From Pseudodesulfovibrio indicus (GTDB lineage Bacteria > Desulfobacterota > Desulfovibrionia > Desulfovibrionales > Desulfovibrionaceae), in assembly GCF_001563225.1 (NCBI RefSeq), contig NZ_CP014206.1:1302001-1366000 (forward strand): 64,000 bases of DNA, given 5' to 3'. The notes beneath the pieces are model-generated. The model did no database searches and was not told the origin of the DNA. It saw only the letters and a list, made by a program, of their open reading frames with translations. Shown in pieces: positions 9,637 to 19,583 of this stretch (positions are counted from its first letter, which is position 1; each line of letters begins with the position of its first letter). A program made the translations under genes and the position numbers.

Positions 9637-10617
9637 CTACTGCCGCAGGGAGTCGGGGTTGGGGAGGCAGATGGACTCGGTGCGGTTGCGGCCGGATTGC
9701 TTGGCCAGGTAGAGGGCGCGGTCGGCGGCCTGGATGAGGTGTTCCGGGGTGGTCTCGATGGAGGGGATGCCCGAGGCGACGCCGATGGACACGGTGACGT
9801 TGCAGGCCACACGGGACTTGGGGTGGGCGAGGCAGGACTTGGCTAGGGCGGCGTGGATGTTTTCGGCCACCACGCGGGCGCCGTCGTAGTCCGTGGCGGG
9901 AAGGATGATGGCGAATTCCTCGCCGCCGTAGCGGGCCACCAGGTCGCCGGGGCGGTTGGTGGCCGCGCGGATGGCCTCGGCCACGGCGCGCAGGCAGCCG
10001 TCGCCGTCCACATGGCCCAAGGCGTCGTTGTAGGCCTTGAAGTGGTCGATGTCGATCATCAGCAGTCCCACGGGCCGGTCCTCGCGTCCGTTGCGCACCC
10101 ATTCGCGGATCAGGGTGTCGTCGAAACAGCGGCGGTTGGCCAGCCCGGTCAATCCATCCTGGTTGGACATTCGCTCCAGCTTGCGGGCGAGCCGCTCCAG
10201 CTCGCGCTCGCGCAGCATGCGCTTGATCATCTCGCGGCGCAGTTGCAGTGCGGAACGCACCCGTGCGCGGAGTTCGGTGCGCCCCACGGGCTTGACGATA
10301 TAGTCCGATGCCCCGGCGGCAAAGGCGCGGTCGAGCACGGCGGAGCTGTCCTCGGCGGTGATGGCGATGATCGGGATGTCCTCGAACTCGCGGTGCGACT
10401 TGAGGGTCAGGATGGCGGCGATGCCGTCGGTGTCGTTGTTGTCCAGGTCGATGAGCACCAGGTCCACCGGCGCGTCCCGGTCCGAGGCCTCGCGCATGGT
10501 GGTCACCGCGAGATCCAGGGTCGGCACATCACTGACGTCGGCGTATCCCGCCCCGTTCAGGATTTCGGCCAGCTCCCGCGCTACCGGCCTGGAATCATCG
10601 ACGATAAGGATTTTCAT
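9637..10617 (-). CDS. Response-regulator diguanylate cyclase (REC-GGDEF)
   Basis: Makes cyclic di-GMP from two GTP in response to phosphorylation. The 326-residue protein has a receiver domain (about 1-120; acidic pocket near D7-D8, likely phospho-acceptor D57 in LVLIDLD, Lys109), a coiled linker (about 121-150) and a GGDEF domain. The active site is GGEEF at 231-235. RPGD at 222-225, five residues before it, matches the inhibitory I-site, so product inhibition is likely. The start at 10617 gives the normal receiver N-terminus (MKILIVDDS), although no strong ribosome site precedes it. No partner kinase is adjacent. Confidence 0.92.
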   Translation of the reverse strand: MKILIVDDSRPVARELAEILNGAGYADVSDVPTLDLAVTTMREASDRDAPVDLVLIDLDNNDTDGIAAILTLKSHREFEDIPIIAITAEDSSAVLDRAFAAGASDYIVKPVGRTELRARVRSALQLRREMIKRMLRERELERLARKLERMSNQDGLTGLANRRCFDDTLIREWVRNGREDRPVGLLMIDIDHFKAYNDALGHVDGDGCLRAVAEAIRAATNRPGDLVARYGGEEFAIILPATDYDGARVVAENIHAALAKSCLAHPKSRVACNVTVSIGVASGIPSIETTPEHLIQAADRALYLAKQSGRNRTESICLPNPDSLRQ

Positions 10618-10732
10618 GGCGTTTTCGGCATACCAGATTCGGGTGGAGAAGGCGAGGGGAAAGCCCGGTTCCCCATGCCCGGCCTGCCGTAACGGGCGAT
10701 TCATAGGCGGACGGATAGTTTCTGTTATATTT

Positions 10733-10761
10733 TTGCAAAAACGTTCGGGGGCGTGTATCTT
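10733..10761 (+). promoter_or_regulatory. Candidate promoter for the DUF4139 gene
   Basis: TTGCAA, a 17-base spacer, then TATCTT, ending 58 bases before the start codon. Confidence 0.4.
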
Positions 10762-10818
10762 CAAGTATAAGCGCTGGTAATTTGCAATGAGAAACGTTCA
10801 ACCAAACCCGGAGGACCG

Positions 10819-12231
10819 ATGAAACGGCTTCACTCTGACCTCGCCCTGCTCTGCGCGGCACTGCTCCTTCTGCTCGCACCTCTCGCCGGTTCGGCTGCCG
10901 CCGCGTCCGGAGTCCTGGCCATCTACAATTCCGGCCAGGCCCTGGTTTCCGAAACCCGCGTGGTGACGCTCCCCGAGGGGGCCGCCGCCGTGGTCTTCAC
11001 CGAGATACCCGAGACCATCGACGCTTCCTCCATCCGCGCCACGGCCCCGGACATGACCGTGGACGACATCCAGTACAGCTACCGGCCGGTCACCGCCGCC
11101 AACCTGCTGAATGCCTATGTCGGCAAGGAGCTGACCGTGATCCTGCCCGACCCCGCGGACGCCAATGCGCGCATCCTGCGCAAGGCCAAACTGCTGTCCA
11201 ATACGGACCGGCCCATCTTCTCCATGGGCAGCGAGGTCTACGTGGGCGACTACGAGGCCCTGCTTCTGCCGGAGATGCCCAAGGGGCTGGACCAGGGGCC
11301 GACCCTGACCCTGACCACGCGGACCTCTTCGGCCGGACGCAAGAATCTCGCCCTGACCTACCTCATGGGCGGCCTCAACTGGCGCGCGGACTACACCCTG
11401 ACCGTGGCGCACAACGGCGGGACCGCCGACCTGGACGCCTGGGCCACCATCAGCAACGATTCGGGCCAGCCCTTCACCGGCGCGGACCTCCGGCTCGTGG
11501 CGGGTGACGTGCAGCGCGCGCCCCAGCACAAGCTCATGGCGCGCGGCCCGGTGATGGCCGAGGCCATGGTCATGGACGCCGCTCCCGCGCCCGCAATGGC
11601 CAACGAGGAATCCTTCTCCGAGTACCACGTCTACACGCCGGGCCGGTACGTCTCCCTGCCCGCCGAGGGGACCAAGCAGATCGGCCTGTTCTCCGCCGCC
11701 GGGATTCCGGTCCGGACCGAACTGACCAGCCGCTGGTCCACCCACAGGGGCCAGATGTCCGGCAAGATCACGCAGCCCGTGGAGTCGGCCGTGGTCTTCA
11801 CCAACACCAAGGAAAACAAGCTCGGCAAGCCCATGCCCGCAGGGCTGGTCCGGGTCTTCATGCCCACCTCGGACAACACCCGGCTGCTGGCGGGCGAGGT
11901 CCGGCTGGGCCACACCGCCGAAGGCGAGGAAGTCCGGCTGGACATCGGCCGTTCCTTCGACGTCAACGTGGAGCGCACCCAGACGAGCTTCAAGCGCATC
12001 GGCAAGAACGCCGTGGAGATCGGCTGGCAGATCACGGTCCGCAACGGCGGGGCCGAGCCGTGCGACATCCGGCTCGTCGAAGGGCTGTCAGGCCAGTGGA
12101 AGGTCCTGAGCGCGGACGCCGAGTACAAGGAAAAGGACGCCGGAAGCATCGAATTCGACCTCAAGGGCATTGCGCCCACCTCCGGAAAGGGCGGGAAGGT
12201 CGTCAATTACACCGTTCACATGGAGTACTAA
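10819..12231 (+). CDS. DUF4139 domain exported protein
   Basis: A 470-residue protein with a clear signal peptide (MKRLHSDLALLCAALLLLLA, cleavage near AAA-AS). The rest is beta-rich and matches the DUF4139 fold: an N-terminal part with VVTLPEGAAAVVFTEIPETID, a central NLALTYLMGGLNWRADYTL segment shared by the family, and a C-terminal domain ending in a conserved Gly/Lys-rich strand. The family may take part in envelope or adhesion-related structures, but no reaction is established. It starts an apparent run with the next two genes. Confidence 0.8.
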   Translation: MKRLHSDLALLCAALLLLLAPLAGSAAAASGVLAIYNSGQALVSETRVVTLPEGAAAVVFTEIPETIDASSIRATAPDMTVDDIQYSYRPVTAANLLNAYVGKELTVILPDPADANARILRKAKLLSNTDRPIFSMGSEVYVGDYEALLLPEMPKGLDQGPTLTLTTRTSSAGRKNLALTYLMGGLNWRADYTLTVAHNGGTADLDAWATISNDSGQPFTGADLRLVAGDVQRAPQHKLMARGPVMAEAMVMDAAPAPAMANEESFSEYHVYTPGRYVSLPAEGTKQIGLFSAAGIPVRTELTSRWSTHRGQMSGKITQPVESAVVFTNTKENKLGKPMPAGLVRVFMPTSDNTRLLAGEVRLGHTAEGEEVRLDIGRSFDVNVERTQTSFKRIGKNAVEIGWQITVRNGGAEPCDIRLVEGLSGQWKVLSADAEYKEKDAGSIEFDLKGIAPTSGKGGKVVNYTVHMEY

Positions 12232-12244
12232 ACAGGGAGGTCTG

Positions 12245-13438
12245 ATGGCCGGGATCGATTACGTCGAACTGAATACGCTCAAGGATTTCTACGCGCTCAT
12301 GGCCGCCTCGCGCGAGGTGCGGGCCAGGGCCGTGGCGGCGGTGCTCGCCGGCGAATCGATCGACCCGGACATCCCGACCTCGCTGGCCAATGTCCTGGCG
12401 TCGCTGGAGGGCGTCCCGGAGGAGGGGGGGAGGAAACGGCTCGCCCTGGACCGGGGACGGACCATCGGCCTGGACATGGGCTATGAGATTGACGAGACCC
12501 GCAAGGACCTCTTCTACCTGGAGGAAGGGGAGGAAACCTTCCTGGAGATGCTCTCGGACTACCACCCCGGCTTCGACGAGTTCGTGGCCGGGGGCAGGGA
12601 ATTGCTCGGCGGCGCGGATCTCCGCTGCCTGGTCACGGACCGCGACGGCACGGTGAACAATTACTGCGCCCGCTACCTGACCTCCATCCAGTCCGTGTAC
12701 AACGCGGTCTTCCTGTCCCGGTTCGCCCGCAAGGTCGAGAGCCCGGTCATCCTGACCTCCGCGCCCCTGGACGGGCTGGTGGCCATCTCCGTGAACCCCG
12801 AGGGCGCGTTCCACTATGCCGCGTCCAAGGGGCGCGAGTGCCTGGACCGCGCCGGGCGTCTTCGGCGGCTGGCCATTCCCCCGGAGAAACAGGCGGCCAT
12901 GGACAGGCTCAACGAGGAGCTTGCCCGGCTGACCGAACGGCCCGAATACGAGAAATTCACCCTCATCGGTTCCGGGTTGCAGTTCAAGTTCGGCCAGTCC
13001 ACCGTGGCCCGCCAGGACATCAACACCTCCATCGACCCGGCCGAATCCGAGTCGTTCCTGGCCGTCCTCGAATCCCTGGTCGCCGGGCTGGACCCGGACG
13101 CGCGCAACTTCCGCATGGAGGACACCGGGCTGGACGTGGAGATCATCCTGACCGTGGAGGCCGAGGGCGAAGGGCTCAAGGACTTCGACAAGGGCGACGG
13201 GGTGAAGTTTCTGGACGACGAGCTGGGGCTGAATCTGGCCGGGGGCGCGTGCCTGGTCTGCGGTGACACCGGCTCGGACGTGCCCATGCTGGAGGCGGCG
13301 CTCACCCGCTCGCCCGACGCCAGAGCAATTTTTGTGACCCGAAACAACGACCTGAGGGAGAGGGTCGCCGGTCTGACCGGTTCGGCGCTTGTCGTGCCGG
13401 AGCCGGACATGCTCGTGACCATTCTGGGTACCCTGTGA
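12245..13438 (+). CDS. HAD-family phosphatase, trehalose-phosphatase-like
   Basis: A 397-residue protein of the haloacid dehalogenase superfamily. Motif I is VTDRDGTVNNY and motif IV is GDTGSDVPML, with a cap-like insertion between them (about 180-330). An N-terminal region of about 120 residues has no clear match. The fold and context resemble trehalose- or glucosylglycerol-phosphate phosphatases, but I cannot settle the substrate. ATG 12245 follows AGGGAGG, 13 bases after the DUF4139 stop, and the GH65 fusion begins 38 bases after its end. The three probably share a transcript, which suggests a role in disaccharide metabolism. Confidence 0.7.
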   Translation: MAGIDYVELNTLKDFYALMAASREVRARAVAAVLAGESIDPDIPTSLANVLASLEGVPEEGGRKRLALDRGRTIGLDMGYEIDETRKDLFYLEEGEETFLEMLSDYHPGFDEFVAGGRELLGGADLRCLVTDRDGTVNNYCARYLTSIQSVYNAVFLSRFARKVESPVILTSAPLDGLVAISVNPEGAFHYAASKGRECLDRAGRLRRLAIPPEKQAAMDRLNEELARLTERPEYEKFTLIGSGLQFKFGQSTVARQDINTSIDPAESESFLAVLESLVAGLDPDARNFRMEDTGLDVEIILTVEAEGEGLKDFDKGDGVKFLDDELGLNLAGGACLVCGDTGSDVPMLEAALTRSPDARAIFVTRNNDLRERVAGLTGSALVVPEPDMLVTILGTL

Positions 13439-13476
13439 CCCGGACACCAAGGAACCGAAAATCCAAGGAGTGATCC

Positions 13477-16400
13477 GTGGCAGCAATCACACTCAAAGGC
13501 GTGGTCTTCGATCTCGACGGCGTCATAACACGAACCGCCAGGGTGCATGCCCAGGCGTGGGAAACGGCCTTCAACGATTTCCTCAAGCACCATGCGGACG
13601 CGACGAACACCCCGTTCGAACCGTTCGACCGGACCGCCGACTACCAGAACTACGTGGACGGCAAGCCGCGCTTCGAGGGCGTGCTCAGTTTCCTGAAGTC
13701 CCGCAACATACGCCTTGATCCCGGCGACCCGGAGGACGCGCCCGGCTTCGACACGGTCTGCGCCATCGGCAACCGCAAGAACGAGCTGTTCCAGGAGATT
13801 CTCAAGGAGCAGGGGCCGGAGGTCTTCTCCACCTCCGTGGACCTGGTGGAGGACCTCAAGCGGCACGGCGTGCTGGTGGCCCTGGCCACTTCCAGCCGCA
13901 ACGGGTCCCTGGTCCTGGAGCTGGCCGGGCTGTCCGACCTGTTCGACGCCCATGTGGACGGCGTGGTTTCGGCCGAGCTGGACCTCAAGGGCAAGCCCGA
14001 CCCCGACATCTTCGTGGCCGCCGCCGAAAAAATGGGGCTGACCCCAGGCGAGTGCGTGGTGGTCGAGGACGCCATCTCCGGCGTGCAGGCCGGTTGCGCG
14101 GGCAATTTCGGCCTGACGCTCGGCGTGGCCCGCAACATCGGCGGCGAGATGCTCCGCCGGTTCGGCGCGGACCTGGTGGTCTCCGACCTGGGCGAGATCA
14201 CGGTGGACGACCTCATCGAGTGGTTCGAGAGCGGCATGGCCACGGACGAGTGGTTCCTCTCCTACCACGGCTTCGAGCCGGGCGACGAGAAGCTGCGCGA
14301 GACCCTGACCACCGTGGGCAACGGCTACCTCGGCTCGCGCGGGGCCTACGAGTGCGAGTGCTCGTCCTACTACTTCTATCCCGGCACCTACATCTCCGGC
14401 ATCTTCAACAAGACCCCGAGCATGGTCGAGGGGCGCGAGATCTGGAACAACGACCTGGTCAACTGCCCCAACTGGCTGCCCGTGGCCTTCCGCATCGGCA
14501 ACGGCGAGTTCGTCAGCCCGCTGTCCATGGAGATACTGAGCTATTCCCACCGCCTGAACATGCGCGAGGCGGTCATGGAGCGGCACCTGGTGGTCAAGGA
14601 CCCGGTGGGCCGCATCACCCGCATCTCCTCCCGGCGCGTGGCCTCCATGGCCGACCCGCACCTGCTGGCCATGCAGTTCGACTTCACCCCGCTGAACTAC
14701 TCGGCCAAGCTGACCTTCCGCTCCTCCCTGGACGGCAACGTCAGCAACGAGGGCGTGGCGCGGTACAACAGCCTGAACACCCACCACCTGAACCGGGTGG
14801 GCGGCGGCAAGACCAAGGACGGCATCTATCTGCACATGGAGACCTCCCACTCCCGCTACCAGATCGTCATGGCCGCCAAGACCCGCGTGCTGGAGGACGG
14901 GAAAGCCGTGGAGACCCGCAAGGAGGTGGTTCAGGACCGGGCCATGGTCTCCGAGGAAATCTGCCTCCAGGTGCAGGAGAATCACTGCTATTGCCTGGAG
15001 AAGTTCGTTTTTGTGCGGACCTCCCTGGACCGCGAGCCGGGAGACCTGCGCGAGCTGTGCCAGGACGGGCTGAAGCCGGTGAAGACGTACAAGGGCGTGT
15101 TCGGGCCTCACGCCAAGACCTGGAAGGGGCTGTGGCAGAAGGCGGACATCCGCGTGAAGGGCGACCGGTTCGTCCAGCGGGTCCTGCGCCTGCACATCTA
15201 CCACCTGCTGGTCACGGCCAGCCCGCACAACGTGGGGCGCGACGCGGGCATGCCCGCCCGCGGCCTGTCCGGCGAGGCCTACCGGGGCCACATCTTCTGG
15301 GACGAGGTCTACATCCTGCCGTTCTTCGACTCCAACTTCCCGGAGATATCGAGGGCGCTGCTCATGTACCGCTACAACCGGCTGGACGCGGCCCGGGAAT
15401 ACGCCCGCGAGAACGGCTACGTCGGGGCCATGTTCCCCTGGCAGACCGCGGACGACGGCAGCGAGGAGACCCAGGAGGTACACTACAACCCCGAGTCCAA
15501 GGACTGGGGCCCGGACCTCTCCCGCCGCCAGCGGCACGTCTCCATCGCGGTCTTCGTCAACGCCTGGCGCTACGTCTCCTGGACCGGCGACCAGACCTTC
15601 CTGCGCGAATACGGCGCGGAACTGATGCTCGACATCGCCCGGTTCTGGGGCTCCATCGCCACCCTGGACGAGGATACCGGCAAGTACCACATAGACGGGG
15701 TCATGGGGCCGGACGAATTCCACGAGTCCCTGCCGGGCTCCGGCGAACCGGGCCTGCGCGACAACGCCTACACCAACATCATGGTCGTCTGGCTGATGGA
15801 GAAGTCCTTGTCCGTGCTGGACATCCTGCCGCCCAAGGTGCGCGCCCATGTGACCAAACGCATCGGTTTGACCGACGCCGAGGTGGAGAAGTGGCGCGAG
15901 ATGACCACCAAGCTCAACGTCATCGTCACCGAGGACGGCATCGTCAGCCAGTTCGACGGCTACATGGACCTGCCCGAGCTGGACTGGGACTCCTACCGTC
16001 AGCGGTTCTACTCCATCCACCGCATGGACCGCATCCTCAAGGCCGAAGGCGACAGCCCGGACAACTACAAGGTCGCCAAGCAGGCCGACACCCTGATGAC
16101 CTGGTTCATCCTGGAGCCGGACGAGGTGGCCCGCATCCTTCGCCAGCTCGGCCACGCGGTGGACGACCCGGTGGAGCTGCTCCGGCGCAACTACGACTTC
16201 TACGAGAAGCGCACCAGCCACGGCTCCACCCTGTCGAAGGTGGTCCACGCGGTCATCGCCAAGTACATCTACCCCAGCGACGTGGCCTGGGACTGGTTCA
16301 TGGAGGCCATGGAGTCGGACATCCGGGACACCCAGGGCGGGACCACCATAGAGGGCATCCATACCGGCGTCATGGCCGGGACCCTGGAGGTCGCCAAGCA

Positions 16401-16647
16401 GGACTTCGCCGGGCTGAACCTCTCGGCCACCCCCATGCAGGTGGCCCCGGACCCGCCGAGCCATTGGGGCGAAATGCGCCTCTCCTTCATCTGGCAATCC
16501 ACCTGGTTCGACCTGGTCATCGAGCAGGACCGCGTCAACATGACCGCCTTCCACCAGGGCGACAAGACCCTGCCCGTGGAGATCTACGGCCAGCCCTTCG
16601 AGCTCAAGCCCGGCAAGAGCGTGGAGGCCCGGCGGCCGAAGAAATAG
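13477..16647 (+). CDS. Beta-phosphoglucomutase / GH65 disaccharide phosphorylase fusion
   Basis: A 1056-residue two-enzyme protein. Residues 1-250 are a HAD beta-phosphoglucomutase (VFDLDGVITRT with Asp12 and Asp14; GKPDPDIF; VVEDAISGVQAG). Residues 260-1056 are a GH65 phosphorylase of the trehalose/maltose/kojibiose type. The catalytic acid is Glu747 in DGVMGPDEFHE, and GTTIEGIHTGVMAG lies in the phosphate-binding region. GH65 releases beta-glucose 1-phosphate, which the attached mutase would turn into glucose 6-phosphate. The start is GTG behind AAGGAG. The sugar linkage cannot be read from sequence alone. A terminator follows. Confidence 0.9.
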   Translation: MAAITLKGVVFDLDGVITRTARVHAQAWETAFNDFLKHHADATNTPFEPFDRTADYQNYVDGKPRFEGVLSFLKSRNIRLDPGDPEDAPGFDTVCAIGNRKNELFQEILKEQGPEVFSTSVDLVEDLKRHGVLVALATSSRNGSLVLELAGLSDLFDAHVDGVVSAELDLKGKPDPDIFVAAAEKMGLTPGECVVVEDAISGVQAGCAGNFGLTLGVARNIGGEMLRRFGADLVVSDLGEITVDDLIEWFESGMATDEWFLSYHGFEPGDEKLRETLTTVGNGYLGSRGAYECECSSYYFYPGTYISGIFNKTPSMVEGREIWNNDLVNCPNWLPVAFRIGNGEFVSPLSMEILSYSHRLNMREAVMERHLVVKDPVGRITRISSRRVASMADPHLLAMQFDFTPLNYSAKLTFRSSLDGNVSNEGVARYNSLNTHHLNRVGGGKTKDGIYLHMETSHSRYQIVMAAKTRVLEDGKAVETRKEVVQDRAMVSEEICLQVQENHCYCLEKFVFVRTSLDREPGDLRELCQDGLKPVKTYKGVFGPHAKTWKGLWQKADIRVKGDRFVQRVLRLHIYHLLVTASPHNVGRDAGMPARGLSGEAYRGHIFWDEVYILPFFDSNFPEISRALLMYRYNRLDAAREYARENGYVGAMFPWQTADDGSEETQEVHYNPESKDWGPDLSRRQRHVSIAVFVNAWRYVSWTGDQTFLREYGAELMLDIARFWGSIATLDEDTGKYHIDGVMGPDEFHESLPGSGEPGLRDNAYTNIMVVWLMEKSLSVLDILPPKVRAHVTKRIGLTDAEVEKWREMTTKLNVIVTEDGIVSQFDGYMDLPELDWDSYRQRFYSIHRMDRILKAEGDSPDNYKVAKQADTLMTWFILEPDEVARILRQLGHAVDDPVELLRRNYDFYEKRTSHGSTLSKVVHAVIAKYIYPSDVAWDWFMEAMESDIRDTQGGTTIEGIHTGVMAGTLEVAKQDFAGLNLSATPMQVAPDPPSHWGEMRLSFIWQSTWFDLVIEQDRVNMTAFHQGDKTLPVEIYGQPFELKPGKSVEARRPKK

Positions 16648-16670
16648 CCGCTCCCAGACCGCACGAACAC

Positions 16671-16696
16671 AAGGCCCGCTTCAAGCGGGCCTTTTT
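16671..16696 (+). terminator. Rho-independent terminator
   Basis: Stem AAGGCCCGC/GCGGGCCTT with loop TTCAA, then TTT; it ends the DUF4139-HAD-GH65 run. Confidence 0.9.
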
Positions 16697-16791
16697 CGTT
16701 ACCGGATTATCACTTGCCTCCCTCGGCGAACCGGGGTACTGAGTCCCCCGCCGGGCGTTCCTGCCCGGCAATTCATCTCACCGGAGTTTTC

Positions 16792-17889
16792 ATGTCCCTC
16801 AGCATCGGTATCGTCGGCCTGCCCAACGTGGGCAAATCCACCCTGTTCAACGCGCTCACCAAGGCCCAGAACGCCGAAAGCGCGAACTACGCCTTCTGCA
16901 CCATCGAACCCAACAAGGCCGTGGTCCCGGTCCCGGACAAGCGCCTCGACGTGCTGGCCGGGCTGGTCAAGCCGCAGCGGGTCCAGAGCTCCACCGTGGA
17001 CTTCGTGGACATCGCCGGGCTGGTGGCGGGCGCGAGCAAGGGCGAGGGGCTGGGCAACAAGTTCCTGGCCAACATCCGCGAGACCCAGGCCATCCTGCAC
17101 GTGGTCCGCTGCTTCGACGATGACGACGTCATCCACGTGGCCAACTCCGTGGACCCCCTGCGCGACATCGAGATCATCGAGACCGAACTCATCCTGGCCG
17201 ACGTCCAGGTGCTGGAAAACCGCATCGAGCGCATGGAAAAGATGCTCAAGGGCGACAAGTCCCTGGGCCCGAAGATCGAGGCCGGCAAACAGCTCATGGC
17301 CCACCTGGACAAGGGGCTGCCCGCCGCCACCTTCGAGAGCGACGCCAAGGCGCTGCCCGAACTGCTGGCCGAGCTGCGGCTCATCACCGCCAAGAACGTC
17401 ATCTTCTGCGCCAACGTGGACGAGGAAGGCGTGGCCGAGGACAACGACCACGTCCGGGCCGTGCGCGCTCTGGCCGAACAGCGCGGCTCGGAGTTCGTCA
17501 AGATTTCCGCCAAGATGGAAGAGGAGCTCGTGGGCCTCGAAGACGAGGAGTACCAGGAGTTCCTGGAATCCTACGGCATCACCGAGTCCGGCCTGGACCA
17601 GATCATCCATACCGGCTTCCGCTCCCTGGGGCTGATCAGCTACTTCACCGCCGGAGTGAAGGAGGTCCGCGCCTGGACCATCCACGACGGCGACAAGGCC
17701 CCGCGCGCAGCGGGCGTCATCCACACCGACTTCGAACGGGGCTTCATCCGCGCCGAAGTCATCGGCTACGACAACTACGTCAAGCACGGCTCCGAGGCCA
17801 AATGCCGCAGCGAAGGCGTGCTGCGCGTGGAAGGCAAGGAATACGTCATGAAGGACGGCGACGTCGTCCATTTCCTGTTCAACGTGTAG
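16792..17889 (+). CDS. ychF: Redox-regulated ATPase YchF/OLA1
   Basis: A 365-residue P-loop protein of the Obg-related family that prefers ATP to GTP and binds ribosomes. Walker A is GLPNVGKSTLFN at residues 8-19, with switch region DFVDIAGLV. A coiled-coil insert (about 130-200) follows, then a C-terminal TGS-like domain ending in KEYVMKDGDVVHFLFNV. The length matches the family (about 363). ATG 16792 follows CCGGAG; an in-frame ATG at 16714 would add 26 unlikely residues. It has its own terminator-bounded unit. Confidence 0.96.
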   Translation: MSLSIGIVGLPNVGKSTLFNALTKAQNAESANYAFCTIEPNKAVVPVPDKRLDVLAGLVKPQRVQSSTVDFVDIAGLVAGASKGEGLGNKFLANIRETQAILHVVRCFDDDDVIHVANSVDPLRDIEIIETELILADVQVLENRIERMEKMLKGDKSLGPKIEAGKQLMAHLDKGLPAATFESDAKALPELLAELRLITAKNVIFCANVDEEGVAEDNDHVRAVRALAEQRGSEFVKISAKMEEELVGLEDEEYQEFLESYGITESGLDQIIHTGFRSLGLISYFTAGVKEVRAWTIHDGDKAPRAAGVIHTDFERGFIRAEVIGYDNYVKHGSEAKCRSEGVLRVEGKEYVMKDGDVVHFLFNV

Positions 17890-18112
17890 GCGGCGGTCTT
17901 TCGTCTCCGGTAAAAGGCCGGAGAGGAAGGGGAGGCCGCCTGCGGCGGATATGTCGGGTGATTTCGCCTCCGGCGGCCAAAGGGCAGGGGCCCTTTGGAA
18001 TCCCGTTGTCGCCTGCGGCGAAGGTGCGGGAGCAGGGGGACGGTTGCCCACGCCGCCGGTCAAGACGGCGGAAAGCAGGATGAGTCAAGGCGGCGTGCTG
18101 GAGCTTCGGATA

Positions 18113-18152
18113 AAAAAGCCCCCTCCCGGAGTATCCGGGCGGGGGCTTTTTG
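18113..18152. terminator. Bidirectional terminator
   Basis: AAAAGCCCCC...GGGGGCTTTT with an inner CCCGGA/TCCGGG stem, placed between the convergent ychF and aldolase genes. Confidence 0.85.
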
Positions 18153-18170
18153 TTGTCGGGCGTATCGGCT

Positions 18171-19436
18171 TTAGTCGTCGAAGTTGCCTTTGGGGCCTTT
18201 GTCGGTGTCGATCTCGGCGGCCATGGCCTTGATTTTTTCTTCGGTCCACTGTGCCGGGTCTTCGAACCGTTCGGCTTTGGGGCCGAGGTCGTAGGAGCCG
18301 GCTTCGAGGATCAGGTCGCAGGCGATGGGGGCGGTGTCCTTGGCGTTGAAGACATTGACGAGCAGGTCGTAGACGAAGTCCATGACCGCGCCGGACATGC
18401 GGTTGCGCACGGCTTCCGCCTGTCCCTGCCAGCGGCGTTCGAACACCAGGTTGAGTTTCTTGTAGTTGCCGCCCTTGATTCCGTTGGCGTCGGCGTAGGC
18501 GACCATTTCGTCCCAGAGGGCGTCTTCCACGCCCTGGCCGGAGACCTTGGCGAACCGGTCGCCGTCCATGATGGCGTTGCCGAACTCGTTGACCTTCACG
18601 CCCCAGGAGATCATCTGCAGGGCGGTGGCCACGTTGGCCTTGGTGGTGGAGGTCTTGGCCGCGATCTCGCGCAGTCTCGCGGAGTCGTTGCCGGAGGTGC
18701 CGTGCTGGGCGCCGGAGGTGCCGTAGGCCTTGAGGGCCTGGTGGATCTCGGCGGTCAGTTCCACCTGGATGCCTTCGCCGGATGCCTCGATGCCGTGGGT
18801 GGTGCCGTTGTTCAGGGCGATCCAGTCGGGGCACAGGCCGTGGGCGTTGAGGCCCTGGATGAGGTATTTGGCCTCCACCGGGCTGGACAGGCCGAACTCG
18901 CCCTTGATCTCGCCGATCTCGGTCTCGTATCCGGCCCAGGCCGGGATTGAGGAAGACACGGCCAGGTTGCCGAGCAGGTTGAGGTCATCGGTCATGTGCG
19001 AGGCGTCGATGGCGATGGACGTTACGCCGGACTCGAAGACGGTGGGGATCTCGGCCTTGGCCGGGGCCACGTCGTCCCATTTCTTCATGAAGTAATGGTC
19101 CGCGTGCACGGCCACCGGGATGGTGATGCCGAGCTTGTTGCAGGCGTAGTCCACGCGGCGCGCGACGTTCCACAGGGTGGTCGGGCAGTAGGTGGCTTCG
19201 CTGCGGGCGATCTCGATGATCAGGGCGGCGTTGGCCTTCTGCGCGGCCATGAGCGCGCCTTCGATGATGAACAGGTTGCGGCCGTTGGCGGCGATGGTCA
19301 TGCATTGGCCCTTGGCCAGCATGGCGCGGTCGATGACCTTGCCGCTGACGATGAGCGCCTGCGAGTTGGGGAAATTTTTGACGACGTTCGGCGGGCGGCC
19401 GACGGCGAGTGCTTTTTTGAATGTATCCTGGGACAT
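18171..19436 (-). CDS. Class II fructose-bisphosphate aldolase family protein
   Basis: A 421-residue protein with the zinc-dependent aldolase signature: VHADHYFMKKW supplies the HADH metal ligands, AQHGTSGNDS matches the conserved HGxSG, and WGVKVNEFGN matches the GVxKxN substrate loop. Members cleave ketose bisphosphates to dihydroxyacetone phosphate and an aldehyde. At 421 residues it is longer than E. coli FbaA (about 359), mainly through a C-terminal extension. A strong AAGGAGG precedes the start. I am sure of the family but not of fructose 1,6-bisphosphate as the substrate. Confidence 0.8.
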   Translation of the reverse strand: MSQDTFKKALAVGRPPNVVKNFPNSQALIVSGKVIDRAMLAKGQCMTIAANGRNLFIIEGALMAAQKANAALIIEIARSEATYCPTTLWNVARRVDYACNKLGITIPVAVHADHYFMKKWDDVAPAKAEIPTVFESGVTSIAIDASHMTDDLNLLGNLAVSSSIPAWAGYETEIGEIKGEFGLSSPVEAKYLIQGLNAHGLCPDWIALNNGTTHGIEASGEGIQVELTAEIHQALKAYGTSGAQHGTSGNDSARLREIAAKTSTTKANVATALQMISWGVKVNEFGNAIMDGDRFAKVSGQGVEDALWDEMVAYADANGIKGGNYKKLNLVFERRWQGQAEAVRNRMSGAVMDFVYDLLVNVFNAKDTAPIACDLILEAGSYDLGPKAERFEDPAQWTEEKIKAMAAEIDTDKGPKGNFDD

Positions 19437-19583
19437 GCCCTTCCTCCTTGGAGCGTTGGATTGCTTTGGACAGTAGAAACCAAACGGTGCGCAAAGTCAA
19501 AATGAAAGCGGCGGACCAAGCGTCGCTGCCCGGGGCATGCGCGGCATGCCCCGGGCAGCGGGGAGTCGGCGGGTGCGGGACCG

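Noticed and set aside
12814..16554. Long minus-strand open frame (1246 codons)
   Set aside because: It lies opposite the HAD and GH65 fusion genes, has low-complexity Val/His/Gly-rich translation and no recognisable domain; it is a high-GC shadow.
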